In this document: piece by piece, positions 51,957 to 60,956 of the stretch
How positions within the stretch are numbered: position 1 is the stretch's first letter
How the letters are laid out: every line of letters starts with the position of its first letter
Assembly (NCBI RefSeq): GCF_008824185.1
Contig: NZ_CP044425.1
Location: 310,001-374,000, forward strand
DNA length: 64,000 nt
Direction of reading: 5' to 3'
Origin: Paracoccus pantotrophus
GTDB taxonomy: Bacteria; Pseudomonadota; Alphaproteobacteria; Rhodobacterales; Rhodobacteraceae
Translations under genes and position numbers: made by a program
The notes under the pieces: generated by a model
Seen by the model: the letters and a program-made list of their open reading frames with translations, nothing else
What the model was told of the DNA's origin: nothing
Database searches by the model: none

Positions 51957-52574
51957 CTAGCCCGCCTTGGCCAGCACCAGAAAGGTCATCATGCCCAAAG
52001 GCGGCAGGGTGCGGCGTTCCTCGAGGACCAGCGATTCCTGGCCCAGCACCCGCTCGATGCGGAAATCGGAATGCCAGCCGATCGTATTGGCCAGGGGGGC
52101 AAAGACCCGCTCGACCGCCGCCATGGCGCCGCGGTCGCGCGCGAAATGGTTGGTGATGACCACCTTGCCGCCCGGCTTGCAGACCCGCGCGATCTCGGCC
52201 ATCACCCGCTCGGGCTCGGGCACCACCGACAGGACATGCATCGCCGTCACCGTGTCGAAATGGTCGTCGGGGAAATCCAGCGCCCGCGCATCCATCTGCC
52301 GCAGCGCCTGCACCTGCTTCAACCCCAGGCGCTGCACCTTGGCGACGGCCTTGTCCAGCATCTCGCGGCTGAAGTCGATGCCCGTGACCTGCATGTGCGG
52401 GCCGTAATGCTCCAGCGACAGGCCGGTGCCGACGCCCACCTCCAGCACCGAGCCGCCGCGGCGGTTGATGTAGTCCACCGCCCGGCGCCGGCCCATGTTG
52501 GTCGCCGCCCCGAAGGTCCGGTCGTAGATCGGCGCCCAGCGGGAATACGAGGCTTGGATGGATTTGATGTCCAT
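51957..52574 (-). CDS. pmtA: Phosphatidylethanolamine N-methyltransferase PmtA
   Basis: 205 residues from the ATG at 52574. SAM-dependent methyltransferase: motif I VLEVGVGTGLSLEHYG near residue 42, a VTGIDFSREMLDKA acidic loop and the DTVTAMHVLSVVPEPERV post-motif. Length and sequence resemble the Rhodobacter-type PmtA, which methylates phosphatidylethanolamine three times to phosphatidylcholine. It lies 8 bases after pssA, and psd is next upstream, so the operon runs psd, pssA, pmtA: the substrate maker is encoded with the modifier. Confidence 0.87.
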   Translation of the reverse strand: MDIKSIQASYSRWAPIYDRTFGAATNMGRRRAVDYINRRGGSVLEVGVGTGLSLEHYGPHMQVTGIDFSREMLDKAVAKVQRLGLKQVQALRQMDARALDFPDDHFDTVTAMHVLSVVPEPERVMAEIARVCKPGGKVVITNHFARDRGAMAAVERVFAPLANTIGWHSDFRIERVLGQESLVLEERRTLPPLGMMTFLVLAKAG

Positions 52575-52582
52575 GGCCGTTC

Positions 52583-53329
52583 CTATCGGTTTGAGGGCCG
52601 TTCCCGGTCGATCCAGGCCCAGATGACCATGACGACATAGCCCAGGCACAGCGCGATCAGCGTCACCCAGGCGAAGGTCAGCAACGCCGCCCCGACGAAG
52701 GCCACGCCGACCAGGAAGAACTTGACGTTCTCGCGCGAGATGCGGGTGGTCTTGAAGGACCAGGTGGGAATACGGCTGATCAGCAGCAGCCCGACCAGGA
52801 CCATGTGCAGGCAGATCAACGCCCCCGGCAGCATCGGCCGGTCGGCGAAGGCGAAGGACAGATACATCGGCAGCATCACCAGCAGCGCCCCGGCGGGCGA
52901 GGGGATGCCCTCGAAATAGGCGCTGTCGCGCTGCGCCTCCTCGGACTTGGCGGAGACGTTGAAGCGCGCCAGCCGGATCACGCAGCAGACGGCAAAGACC
53001 AGCACGCAGATCCAGCCCAGGCCGCGAATATCCTTCAGCGCCCAGAAATACAGGATCAGCGGCGGGGCGATGCCGAAATTCAGGAAGTCGGCCAGCGAAT
53101 CAAGCTCGGCCCCGATCTTGCTGGACGAGCCCAGCAGCCGCGCGATCCGCCCGTCGATGCCGTCCAGGATGCCCGCCGCGATGATCAGCAGCACCGCCGG
53201 CATGTAGTCGCCCTGCACGCCGAAGCGGATGGCGGTCAGCCCTGCGCAAACCGCGACGATGGTCAGCATGTTGGGCAGAAGCTGGACCAGCGAAAACTCG
53301 GTCTGCGGGCCGGAGGGCTGGTCCATCAC
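52583..53329 (-). CDS. pssA: CDP-diacylglycerol-serine O-phosphatidyltransferase
   Basis: 248 residues with about seven to eight membrane segments. The CDP-alcohol phosphotransferase motif is complete (DGIDGRIARLLGSSSKIGAE then LDSLAD, residues about 55-80). It makes phosphatidylserine from CDP-diacylglycerol and serine in the inner membrane. The start overlaps the end of psd by 4 bases. Confidence 0.94.
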   Translation of the reverse strand: MMDQPSGPQTEFSLVQLLPNMLTIVAVCAGLTAIRFGVQGDYMPAVLLIIAAGILDGIDGRIARLLGSSSKIGAELDSLADFLNFGIAPPLILYFWALKDIRGLGWICVLVFAVCCVIRLARFNVSAKSEEAQRDSAYFEGIPSPAGALLVMLPMYLSFAFADRPMLPGALICLHMVLVGLLLISRIPTWSFKTTRISRENVKFFLVGVAFVGAALLTFAWVTLIALCLGYVVMVIWAWIDRERPSNR

Positions 53330-54006
53330 GCCTCCGCCTGCCCGGCCGGCCCCAGCTCGGCGATCACCGTCTCGCCCGCGACCATGGTCTGGCCGATCTC
53401 GACCAGCGGCACTACGCCCGGCGGCAGATAGACATCCAGCCGCGAGCCGAATCGGATCAGCCCGAAGCGCTCTCCCGCCGCCAGCCGGTCGCCCGGCTTG
53501 ACGAAACAGACGATGCGCCGCGCCACCAGCCCGGCGATCTGCACCACCGCCAGATCGCGCCCATCCGCCATGCGGATGCGCAACCCGTTGCGTTCATTGT
53601 CCACGCTGGCCTTGTCCAGCGAGGCGTTGAAGAACTTGCCCGGCCGATAGGCGACCGCGGCCACCTCGCCCGCCACGGGGCTGCGGTTCACATGGCAGTT
53701 GAAAACGCTCATGAACACGCTGACGCGGGTCAGCGGGGTGTCGGCCATGCCCAGCTCGGCCGGCGGCACCGCCGGCTCGATCAGCGAGACGACGCCATCC
53801 GCCGGGCTTATGACCAGTCCGGGCCGCGCCGGCGTCACCCGCTCGGGGTCGCGGAAGAAGTAATAGCACCAGACGGTCAGCCCGACCCCGATCCAGCCCA
53901 AGGGCTCCCAGATCAGGAACAGCAGCAGGGTGGCGGCGGCAAAGGCCGCCACGAAGCGGATGCCCTCGCGATGCATCGGCTTGATGAAGGTGTCGCGCAT
54001 GCGCAT
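53326..54006 (-). CDS. psd: Phosphatidylserine decarboxylase proenzyme
   Basis: 226 residues; ATGs at 54006 and 54000 are equally possible. Short (PSD-A-like) form with a membrane segment near residues 18-45. The self-cleavage site is in RFGSRLDVYLP near residue 185, where Ser becomes the pyruvoyl group; ISPADGVVSLIEPAV and FNCHVNRSPVAGEV are family segments. It converts phosphatidylserine to phosphatidylethanolamine. Confidence 0.93.
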   Translation of the reverse strand: MRMRDTFIKPMHREGIRFVAAFAAATLLLFLIWEPLGWIGVGLTVWCYYFFRDPERVTPARPGLVISPADGVVSLIEPAVPPAELGMADTPLTRVSVFMSVFNCHVNRSPVAGEVAAVAYRPGKFFNASLDKASVDNERNGLRIRMADGRDLAVVQIAGLVARRIVCFVKPGDRLAAGERFGLIRFGSRLDVYLPPGVVPLVEIGQTMVAGETVIAELGPAGQAEA

Positions 54007-55307
54007 CTGGCATTCCCCAAGGGCTGATCGGCGCCGTCCGTCATAATGCGATTGAGACCACATGCAATAGTGCAGCCTGCCATACATGTTGCTTCCGCTG
54101 TGCCCGCCCTCCAAGCCCCCGGCCGCCCCGAGGCACAGGCCTCCGGTTGCGGGGGCAAGCAGATGCCGCCGTCATGGCTCCCGTTTGCCCCGGTTCCGGC
54201 TGCGCGCCCGCAACGCCAAGGATGCCCATCAAATCGTCGCGCGTTTCAGCGGCGTGACCATCCCCTCGCCGGTCGACGAGCGCAAGTCGGACACCGTCGG
54301 GACCATTCGGCGCCTCGGCGAAGCGCCGACATTGCGGCGGTGGCCGGTCGCGGTATCCGGCTGGACCTCCGGCACGCCGGCTGGGGCTTCGGCGTCCTGG
54401 CGTTCCAATTCGCCCCTTAGCACCGTCATCGGCGCGCTCGACCTTCACCCACGCGTGGCAGTCGGCATGCTGCGGCACGCGGCGCTGATGCTTGAACCGG
54501 CCTCCTCGACACGGGCGCGCGCCGCCGCCTCGACCACCTTGGCCAAGACCAGCCTGTCCCGCAACCCGGCCAGCCCCGCGGCTCCAGCTTCTCGCGCGGG
54601 CGGTACGGTTGTTGCTGCAGGCGCCGCGCCGATGGCGGTTGAAAAGGCGCGAGACGGGCCGATCAATATCGCCGCGGCCGAGAAGCTGCCGGCCCTGCGG
54701 GCAGAGAGCCATTCCCGGGGGCCAGCCGCACGCGCGGACACCTATAGTGCGCCGGACATCCTCAGGCGGGCGGACAAGCGGACGAAGCCGATGCCGGGCG
54801 CGACGGGTATTTCCGCGTGTCCGCGGGCCTTCATAACGCCTTGCTTGCCGTGCCCCTCACGGGGCAGGGCGCATGCCGGGGCGCTGCACCGCCCGCAGCA
54901 GGCTTCGATATCGGAGGCATCGCACCCGTTGCCTTTCACCCAGGGGCGAACATGATAGGGCGGGATAAGCATGCGTGCGCCGAGGCGGTGGTTTGGGCCC
55001 CCGAATGTTTCGGAACGGCGATGACGCCGATCCATTTCACGACCCGATGGCCCATATCCCTGACCGGCCGCACCCTCCCGCCTCGCTGTTGACCCAGGCA
55101 TGATCCAGGGCACATGATCGGAAGGCAAAGCGGTCCTCGACGCCATCCGACCGGATATGCATGGAATGTCCCGCGCCGTTTCCGCCTCCCCTCCCGAAGG
55201 CAGGCCATGGATGCGCCAGCAGGGCTGGGATGCCACCGCCTTTGCCGAGGCGGAACGGACCGATGCTTGCGCCCGCCGCAGCGCAATCCCGTGCCGGAGG
55301 GTAGGGC
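54007..55307. other. 1.3-kb stretch with no convincing gene
   Basis: Several long open frames exist on both strands, but all have the Arg/Pro/Ala-rich composition of GC-rich shadow frames and none shows a family motif. On the minus strand, two adjacent frames (54741-54445 and 54429-54229) have more balanced composition and could be the pieces of one decayed gene; I cannot name it. Next to a frameshifted GNAT gene and near an IS remnant, this looks like a region of decay. Confidence 0.5.
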
Positions 55308-55843
55308 GTGAAGCCGACGATCCAGCTGCCCGGCCTGACGCTTCGGCCGGCACGCGCGGGCGATCTCGCCTCGCTATGCGCGCGGCTGCATCTGCCGCAG
55401 GTGCGAAAATATCTCTGCGACGACATCGTGCTGCCGCGCGAGACGGTCGCCGGCATGCTCGCGCGCAGCCGCAAGCTGGACGAGGCGGGGCTGGGCTTGT
55501 GGGCCCTGGAGACGCCGGGCAAGCCTTTGCCGGCATCTGCGGCCTCCAGCCGGTTTCCGACCTGCTGCAGCGCGAGCCCCGCATGCGCGGCGGCGTCGAG
55601 CCGGTGATCGCGCTGCGTCCCGAACTGTGGGGTTGGGGATTGGCCAAGCGGGCGCTCGAGGCGGTGGCGGATCATGCCCGAGAGGGTTGCGGCCTCAGGC
55701 GGCTCGTGGCCGTGGTGGACGCGCCCAAAGAGCTGTCTCACCGGCTGCCGCTGCGTTGCGGTTTCGAACGGATTGGCATTGCGCCCGGAGCGGCGCATGC
55801 GCGCATCCTCTATGCGCGATCCCTGGCGGCGGCGGCTTCCTGA
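55308..55843 (+). pseudogene. GNAT-family N-acetyltransferase, frameshifted
   Basis: Starts at a GTG preceded by GGAGGG. Frame one (55308 to about 55520) gives KPTIQLPGLTLRPARAGDLA and ends in sense up to ETPGK; the rest, AFAGICGLQPVSDL through ALRPELWGWGLAKRALEAVA (acetyl-CoA pyrophosphate-loop region) to LRCGFERIGIAPGAAHA, is in another frame. The two parts together make a normal GNAT of about 178 residues, so a single indel near 55517-55525 breaks the gene. A sequencing error is possible. Substrate unknown. Confidence 0.75.
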
Positions 55844-56011
55844 CCGCCAGCCTTGGTCCCGAGGGCATCGGGGGTCGCCGCCGGCGCCCGGTTCGATGTC
55901 CCGCCTCGATCCGAACCGCAAGCTTCATCAAGGTTTTACAGAACGGCCACGCTCCTGTCATGCCGCCGCTGCATCAGTCGCGCCGAAACGGCAGGAAAGG
56001 GACAGCGCGGC

Positions 56012-57157
56012 ATGACGGGTTTGCGGCTGTCGAACATCGGCAAGAGCTATGGCGAAACCAGGGTTCTGTCGGGTATCGACCTCGACATCGCAGCGGGCGA
56101 ATTCGTGGCCGTGCTTGGCCCCTCGGGCTGCGGCAAGACCACGCTGCTGCGGCTGGTCGCAGGCTTCGAGCGCCCCGATGAAGGCACGATCACCCTGGGC
56201 GACCGGCAGGTGGCGGATGGAAATGCCATGGTGCCGCCCGAGGGGCGCGGCATCGGCCTCGTGTTCCAGAACTACGCGCTGTGGCCGCATATGTCGGTGG
56301 CGGAAAATGTCGGCTATGCGCTGAAGGTGGCGCGCCTGCCACGGGCCGAACGCCAGGCCCGGGTGGCCCGCGCGCTGGACACCGTCAACCTGGCGCCCTT
56401 TGCCGGCCGTCGCCCGGCGGATCTGTCGGGCGGGCAACGCCAGCGGGTCGCGCTGGCGCGCTGCCTGGCCGCCGGCTCGGATCTGGTGCTGCTGGATGAA
56501 CCCCTGGCCAACCTGGATGTGCATCTGCGCGCCGCGATGGAAGAAGAGTTCCGCCGCTTCCACCGCGAAAGCGGGGCGACGCTGGTCTATATCACCCATG
56601 ACCAAGCCGAGGCGATGGCCCTGGCCGACCGCATCGCGGTGATGGACAGGGGCCGCCTGCTGCAATGCGCCAGCCCCCGGCAACTGTATCGCGAACCTGC
56701 CGACGCCATGGTGGCCGGTTTCATCGGGGGTGGGCTGGTGCTGCCGGTCGAGGGCCTGCGGCCCCTGGGGGACAGGCTTGCCAGGGCCGATCTTCTCGGC
56801 ATGCGCGTCCGGCTGCGCTGCCATGCCGGGGAAACCGCACGGCCATTGGCCATGGCCGCCATCCATCCCGCCGATATCCAGCCCGCCCATCCGGGCGAGG
56901 CCGGCATCCCCGCCCGCGTCACCGCCCGCAGCTATCGCGGCGGCAGCTGGTCCTATGAGCTGCGCCCGGAGGCGGACCCGTCCCTGCGGTTGCCCATGGT
57001 GCTGCCCGACACGGCCACGCCGCCCGAACCGGGCGCGCGCCTTGACCTGGCGTTCCGCGACCTCTGGGCCATCCCGCTGCCCGGCACCTCCGTTCCCGGC
57101 GCGGCATCGGTCCCCTCCTCCTCCCCGCATCTTACGGAGAAATTCCAATGCGCCTGA
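56012..57157 (+). CDS. ABC transporter ATP-binding protein (PotA/FbpC-like)
   Basis: 381 residues from the ATG at 56012 (GCAGGAAAGGGA upstream). ABC domain with Walker A GPSGCGKTTLLRLVAG, FQNYALWPHMSVAENVGYAL, signature LSGGQRQRVALARCLA and Walker B LVLLDEPLANLD; a C-terminal TOBE-type beta domain (about 240-360). It is the ATPase of an importer with the binding protein and permease encoded next. The 3' end overlaps the binding-protein gene by 10 bases. The last 20 residues are Ser/Pro-rich and unremarkable. Confidence 0.92.
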   Translation: MTGLRLSNIGKSYGETRVLSGIDLDIAAGEFVAVLGPSGCGKTTLLRLVAGFERPDEGTITLGDRQVADGNAMVPPEGRGIGLVFQNYALWPHMSVAENVGYALKVARLPRAERQARVARALDTVNLAPFAGRRPADLSGGQRQRVALARCLAAGSDLVLLDEPLANLDVHLRAAMEEEFRRFHRESGATLVYITHDQAEAMALADRIAVMDRGRLLQCASPRQLYREPADAMVAGFIGGGLVLPVEGLRPLGDRLARADLLGMRVRLRCHAGETARPLAMAAIHPADIQPAHPGEAGIPARVTARSYRGGSWSYELRPEADPSLRLPMVLPDTATPPEPGARLDLAFRDLWAIPLPGTSVPGAASVPSSSPHLTEKFQCA

Positions 57158-58116
57158 CTGTCACCACCCTTGCCCTGATGCTGTCCGCGACCTCGGTGTC
57201 GGCGCAGACCACGCTGACGCTCTATACCTCGCAATCGCCGGAAATCGCCCAGCAGACCGTCGACGCCTTCATGGCCAGGCATCCCGACATCACCGTGGAA
57301 TGGATGCGCAACGGCACCTCGCAGCTGATGAACATCCTGACCGCCGAGCAGCAGGCCGGCGGCATCAAGGCCGATGTGCTGCTGGTCGCCGACAGCATCA
57401 ATCTGGGCGCGTTGAAAAGCCAAGGCTTGCTGCTGGCCTGGCCCGAAGCGCCGCTCGAAGGCATCGACCCGCTGCTATACGATGCCGACAAGACCTTCTT
57501 CGGCACCAAGATCTCGTCCACCGGCATCGTCTACAACACCCGGATCGCCGCGCCCGTCACCGGCTGGGCCGATCTGTTCCAGGATGCCAATGCCGGCCAG
57601 ATCGTCGCCCCGAGCCCGCTTTATTCCGGCGCGGCGCTGGTCCACATGCATTCGCTGCTACAGGACGCCAGCCAGGGCTGGAACTATTACGAACGTCTGA
57701 ATGCGCTTGGCGTGGTGCCCGAGGGCGGCAATGGCCCGGTGCTCAAGGCCGTGGCCGGGGGCCAGGTGAAATATGGCGTCAACATTGATGCCGATGTGCT
57801 GCGCGCCAAGAAGGCGGGCTCGCCGGTGGAATTCGTCTATCCGGCCGAAGGCGCCACCTTCTTCACCGAGCCGGTGGCGATCCTTGCCGGCACCGATCAG
57901 CCCGAGGCGGCAAAGACCTTCGTCAGCTTCGTGCTGTCGGAAGAGGGCCAGAAACTGGCCGCCGAACAGGGCTACATGCCGGTCGACCCCAAGGTCGCCT
58001 CGCCCGAGGGGATGCCGGCGCTGTCCGAGATCAGGCTGATGCCGCTGGATGCCGACCGCGCGGTGGCCGAGGATGCCGAGGCCCGCGCCCGGTTCACCGA
58101 AATCTTCGGCGGCTGA
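57148..58116 (+). CDS. FbpA-class ABC substrate-binding protein, not a ferric binder
   Basis: 322 residues with a Sec signal peptide (MRLTVTTLALMLSATSVSAQ). Type II binding fold: TLTLYTSQSPEIAQQTVDAF at the mature start and a GGIKADVLLVADSINLGALK segment. Where ferric-binding FbpA proteins have the Tyr-Tyr iron ligands (NNYY), this one has VKYGVNIDADVLRAKKAG, so iron binding is unlikely. Members of this class also bind sugar phosphates (AfuA) and aminoethylphosphonate. The linked hydrolase and phosphatase genes make a phosphorylated ligand a sensible guess. Ligand not determined. Confidence 0.82.
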   Translation: MRLTVTTLALMLSATSVSAQTTLTLYTSQSPEIAQQTVDAFMARHPDITVEWMRNGTSQLMNILTAEQQAGGIKADVLLVADSINLGALKSQGLLLAWPEAPLEGIDPLLYDADKTFFGTKISSTGIVYNTRIAAPVTGWADLFQDANAGQIVAPSPLYSGAALVHMHSLLQDASQGWNYYERLNALGVVPEGGNGPVLKAVAGGQVKYGVNIDADVLRAKKAGSPVEFVYPAEGATFFTEPVAILAGTDQPEAAKTFVSFVLSEEGQKLAAEQGYMPVDPKVASPEGMPALSEIRLMPLDADRAVAEDAEARARFTEIFGG

Positions 58117-58122
58117 CCGGGG

Positions 58123-59850
58123 ATGACCTCCGTTCCGAACAGCACGGGGGCGCCGCGCGCGCCCCTTTTCCGGCTTTCGTCCGAAAGGATCGTGCTGGCC
58201 CTGCTGGCCGTGCTGATCCTGTCGGTTTCCGTCGCGCCGATGCTGCGGCTGGCGCAGGCGGCGCTTTTCGACGATGGCGGGCTGGCGGTCGAGCGGCTGG
58301 CGAAGCTGTTCTCGCGCCCGCAGACCGGGGCGGCGATCTGGAACACCATCCAGATCTCGCTGGCCTCGACCCTTGTTTCCCTGCTGGTCGGCACGATCTT
58401 CGCGGTGATCATGGTGCAGACCGACCTTGGCGGCAAATCGGCGCTGGTCTTTGCCTTCGTGCTGCCCCTGATGATCCCGCCGCAGGTGACCGCCATGGCC
58501 TGGATCCAGGCCTTCTCGCCCTCCAGCCCGGTGCTGGGCGTCCTTGGCCTGTCGATGGAGGCGGGCACGCGGCATCCCCTGTATTCCAGGACCGGGATCA
58601 TCCTGCTTCTGGGCATCTACAATGCACCGCTGGTCTATCTGGCGATTCAGGCCAGCCTGCGCCGCATTCCGCTGGACCTGGCCGAGGCGGCACGCGCCGC
58701 CGGCGCCGGTCCGCTCCGGGTGCTGCTGACGGTGATCCTGCCGCTGGCACGCGGCGGCATGGTGGCGGCGGCCAGCCTTGCCTTCGTCTCGGCAATCGGG
58801 AATTTCGGCATTCAGGCCATGCTGGGCATTCCCGCACGGGTGCCGACGCTGATCACCCAGATCTATCAGCAGATCAACGGGCTGGGGCCGGCCGCCCTGC
58901 CGAACATGGCGGCGCTGTCGCTGGTGCTGACCGCCCTGACCGTGGCGGGCGTGCTGCTGGCCGCGCGCGCCGGTGAGCGCGGCGATACCCGCGTCGATCT
59001 GGGCAGCCGCCCCCTGACGCTTCCCCTGGGCCGGGCCGGGGCCGTGATCGCGGCGCTGCTCTGGGGCTATCTCATCGTCTCGCTGCTGCTGCCCCTGTCG
59101 GCGCTGCTTCAGACATCGCTGGTCGCCGCCTACGGCCTGCCGCTGACGGCAGAGACGATGACGCTGAAGAACTACGCAGCGGCCCTGTTCCAGCAAGTGT
59201 CGCTGCGCGATGCCTTCGTCACCTCGCTGTGGCTGACGCTGGTCACCATGGGCTTCCTGATGCTGGCCTCGGTTTTCCTTGGCTATTTCCTGACATGGCG
59301 GCGCGGGCCCCTGGTGCGACTGCTGCATTTCGGGTCCGAGGCCGCCTATACCCTGCCGGGCATCACGCTGGGCGTCGCGATGATCCTGCTGTTCCTGCGG
59401 CCCTTGCCGGGGATCGGGGTGTCGATCTATGGCACGCCCTGGATCATCCTGGCGGCCTATGTCGCGGGTTTCTTCGCACTGGCGCTGCGTCCGGTGCTGT
59501 CGGGATACGCCCAGATCGACCGCGCGCTGGAAGAGGCCGCGCAGGTCGCGGGCGCGGGCTTCCTGCGCCGGATGCGCGACGTGATCTGGCCGCTGATCGC
59601 GCCGACCGCCATCGCCGCCGCCGTGATCGTCTTCATGACCGCGATCAACGAGATCCAGACCTCGATCCTGCTGATCTCCTCGGGCACCCGCACGATCGGG
59701 CCGATGATCATCTTCCTCGAGGAAGGCGGGGCCTCGACCCTTGCCGCCGCCGTGGGTTGCCTGATGACCCTGGGCGTGCTGGCGCTGATGCTGCTGTCGA
59801 CGGCGCTGTCGCGCTTCCTGCCGAAAGGCGTGTTGCCATGGCAGTTCTGA
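58123..59850 (+). CDS. ABC transporter permease, two fused domains (FbpB-like)
   Basis: 575 residues with about twelve hydrophobic segments, two binding-protein-dependent permease domains in tandem. Coupling loops are seen in both halves: DLAEAARAAGAGPLRVLLTVILP (residues about 185-207) and ALEEAAQVAGAGFLRRMRDVIWP (about 467-489). One polypeptide supplies both halves of the channel. It overlaps the start of the MBL-fold gene by 13 bases. Confidence 0.92.
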   Translation: MTSVPNSTGAPRAPLFRLSSERIVLALLAVLILSVSVAPMLRLAQAALFDDGGLAVERLAKLFSRPQTGAAIWNTIQISLASTLVSLLVGTIFAVIMVQTDLGGKSALVFAFVLPLMIPPQVTAMAWIQAFSPSSPVLGVLGLSMEAGTRHPLYSRTGIILLLGIYNAPLVYLAIQASLRRIPLDLAEAARAAGAGPLRVLLTVILPLARGGMVAAASLAFVSAIGNFGIQAMLGIPARVPTLITQIYQQINGLGPAALPNMAALSLVLTALTVAGVLLAARAGERGDTRVDLGSRPLTLPLGRAGAVIAALLWGYLIVSLLLPLSALLQTSLVAAYGLPLTAETMTLKNYAAALFQQVSLRDAFVTSLWLTLVTMGFLMLASVFLGYFLTWRRGPLVRLLHFGSEAAYTLPGITLGVAMILLFLRPLPGIGVSIYGTPWIILAAYVAGFFALALRPVLSGYAQIDRALEEAAQVAGAGFLRRMRDVIWPLIAPTAIAAAVIVFMTAINEIQTSILLISSGTRTIGPMIIFLEEGGASTLAAAVGCLMTLGVLALMLLSTALSRFLPKGVLPWQF

Positions 59851-60956
59851 CCGCCTTCAGCGGCCTGGGCGGCAAATCCCCGGCGGCCTTCCTGCTGGAG
59901 ATCGCCGGGCGGCGCATCCTGCTGGACCTGGGCGAGGGGCCGACACCGGGCCAGCGCCCGGATATGGACGGCATCGGACGGGTCGATGCGATCTTCCTGT
60001 CCCATGCGCATATCGACCATGTCGGGGCCATCGACCTCTGGCCGCGGCTGGGCTGTCCGCCGGTCTTTGCCAGCCGCGCCACCTTCGACGCCCTGCCGCT
60101 GCTGGGCCTGCATCCGCCGCCCGCAGCCTGCCACGCCCTGCCGCTGCAAGGGCCGGCGCAACTGCTGGGCCTGCCTGTCGTGGTCGGACGCAGCGGGCAT
60201 GCCATGGGCGGCATCTGGCTGCACCTGCCGCAAGAGGGCGGCGCGCTTTACATGGGCGACTGGAGCCGGGAATCCGGGCTTCTGCCCCTCGATCCCCCGC
60301 CCCGGGCGGATCTGGTGATCACCGATCTTTCCTATGGCGACCGCGATCAGACCTTGGCCAAGCAGGGGCCGGCGCTGGCGGACAGCATCCTCCCCGGCAC
60401 AGTGCTGCCGGTCCCGATCCTGGGGCGCGGCGCGGATATGGCGCTGCGGCTGTCCGCCCTTGGCCTGTCACCGGTGGTCTGCCCGCAGGTCCGGGCCGAG
60501 CTGCAGGGCGCGTTGCCCGACCTGCGCTGCATCACCACCGCGCCAGAGGCCCGCGACGGCGACGTGATCATCGCCGCGGACACCGAGCGCCCCGGCGACT
60601 TGGTGTCCTGCCTGATCGCCGATCCGCGAGGCTGGCGCTTCATCTTCACCGGCCACGTCGCCCCCGGCAGCGCGGCGGCCGGGTTGATCGCCGCGGGTCG
60701 CGCCAGCCGGCATCCCTGGAACGTGCACCCCCGCGCCCGCGATCAGCTCTGGCTGGCCGGCATCACCGGCGCCAGGCATCTGGTTCCCGCCTTTGGCGCA
60801 TTGGACGATGCCCCCGAACTCGCGCGCGCCCTGGCCCCGATCTGGCGACCGGACCGGGTCTGCCCCCTGACAGAAGAAAGCCAAACCCATGCTCACCAAG
60901 GAAACCACCCGCGAGCGGGCCGAGAACGACACCGCGATCCTTGTCCCGGCCCATGA
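59838..60956 (+). CDS. MBL-fold metallo-hydrolase (beta-CASP-like)
   Basis: 372 residues. Metallo-beta-lactamase motif HAHIDH at residues 56-61 (H56, H58, D60, H61), a later GRSGHAMGG (third His) and LYMGDWSRES (bridging Asp). The C-terminal half (TGHVAPGSAAAGLIAAG, then VHPRARDQLWLAGITGARH) resembles beta-CASP proteins that act on nucleic acid or phosphodiesters, but I cannot name a subfamily. The last 22 codons overlap the phosphatase gene in another frame and have a shadow-like composition, so a shorter product or a frameshift is possible. Co-transcribed with the importer. Confidence 0.8.
   Translation: MAVLTAFSGLGGKSPAAFLLEIAGRRILLDLGEGPTPGQRPDMDGIGRVDAIFLSHAHIDHVGAIDLWPRLGCPPVFASRATFDALPLLGLHPPPAACHALPLQGPAQLLGLPVVVGRSGHAMGGIWLHLPQEGGALYMGDWSRESGLLPLDPPPRADLVITDLSYGDRDQTLAKQGPALADSILPGTVLPVPILGRGADMALRLSALGLSPVVCPQVRAELQGALPDLRCITTAPEARDGDVIIAADTERPGDLVSCLIADPRGWRFIFTGHVAPGSAAAGLIAAGRASRHPWNVHPRARDQLWLAGITGARHLVPAFGALDDAPELARALAPIWRPDRVCPLTEESQTHAHQGNHPRAGRERHRDPCPGP

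Noticed and set aside
54086..54955. 289-codon plus-strand frame in the gap after psd
   Set aside because: Pro/Ala/Arg/Ser-rich, no ribosome binding site or motif; treated as non-coding.
57658..59328. Minus-strand frame of about 556 codons opposite the fused permease
   Set aside because: Gln/Arg/His-rich shadow frame with no motif; the permease has both coupling loops.
56012..59850. Ferric iron ABC transporter
   Set aside because: The binding protein lacks the Tyr-Tyr ligand motif, and the neighbours are a hydrolase and a phosphatase.
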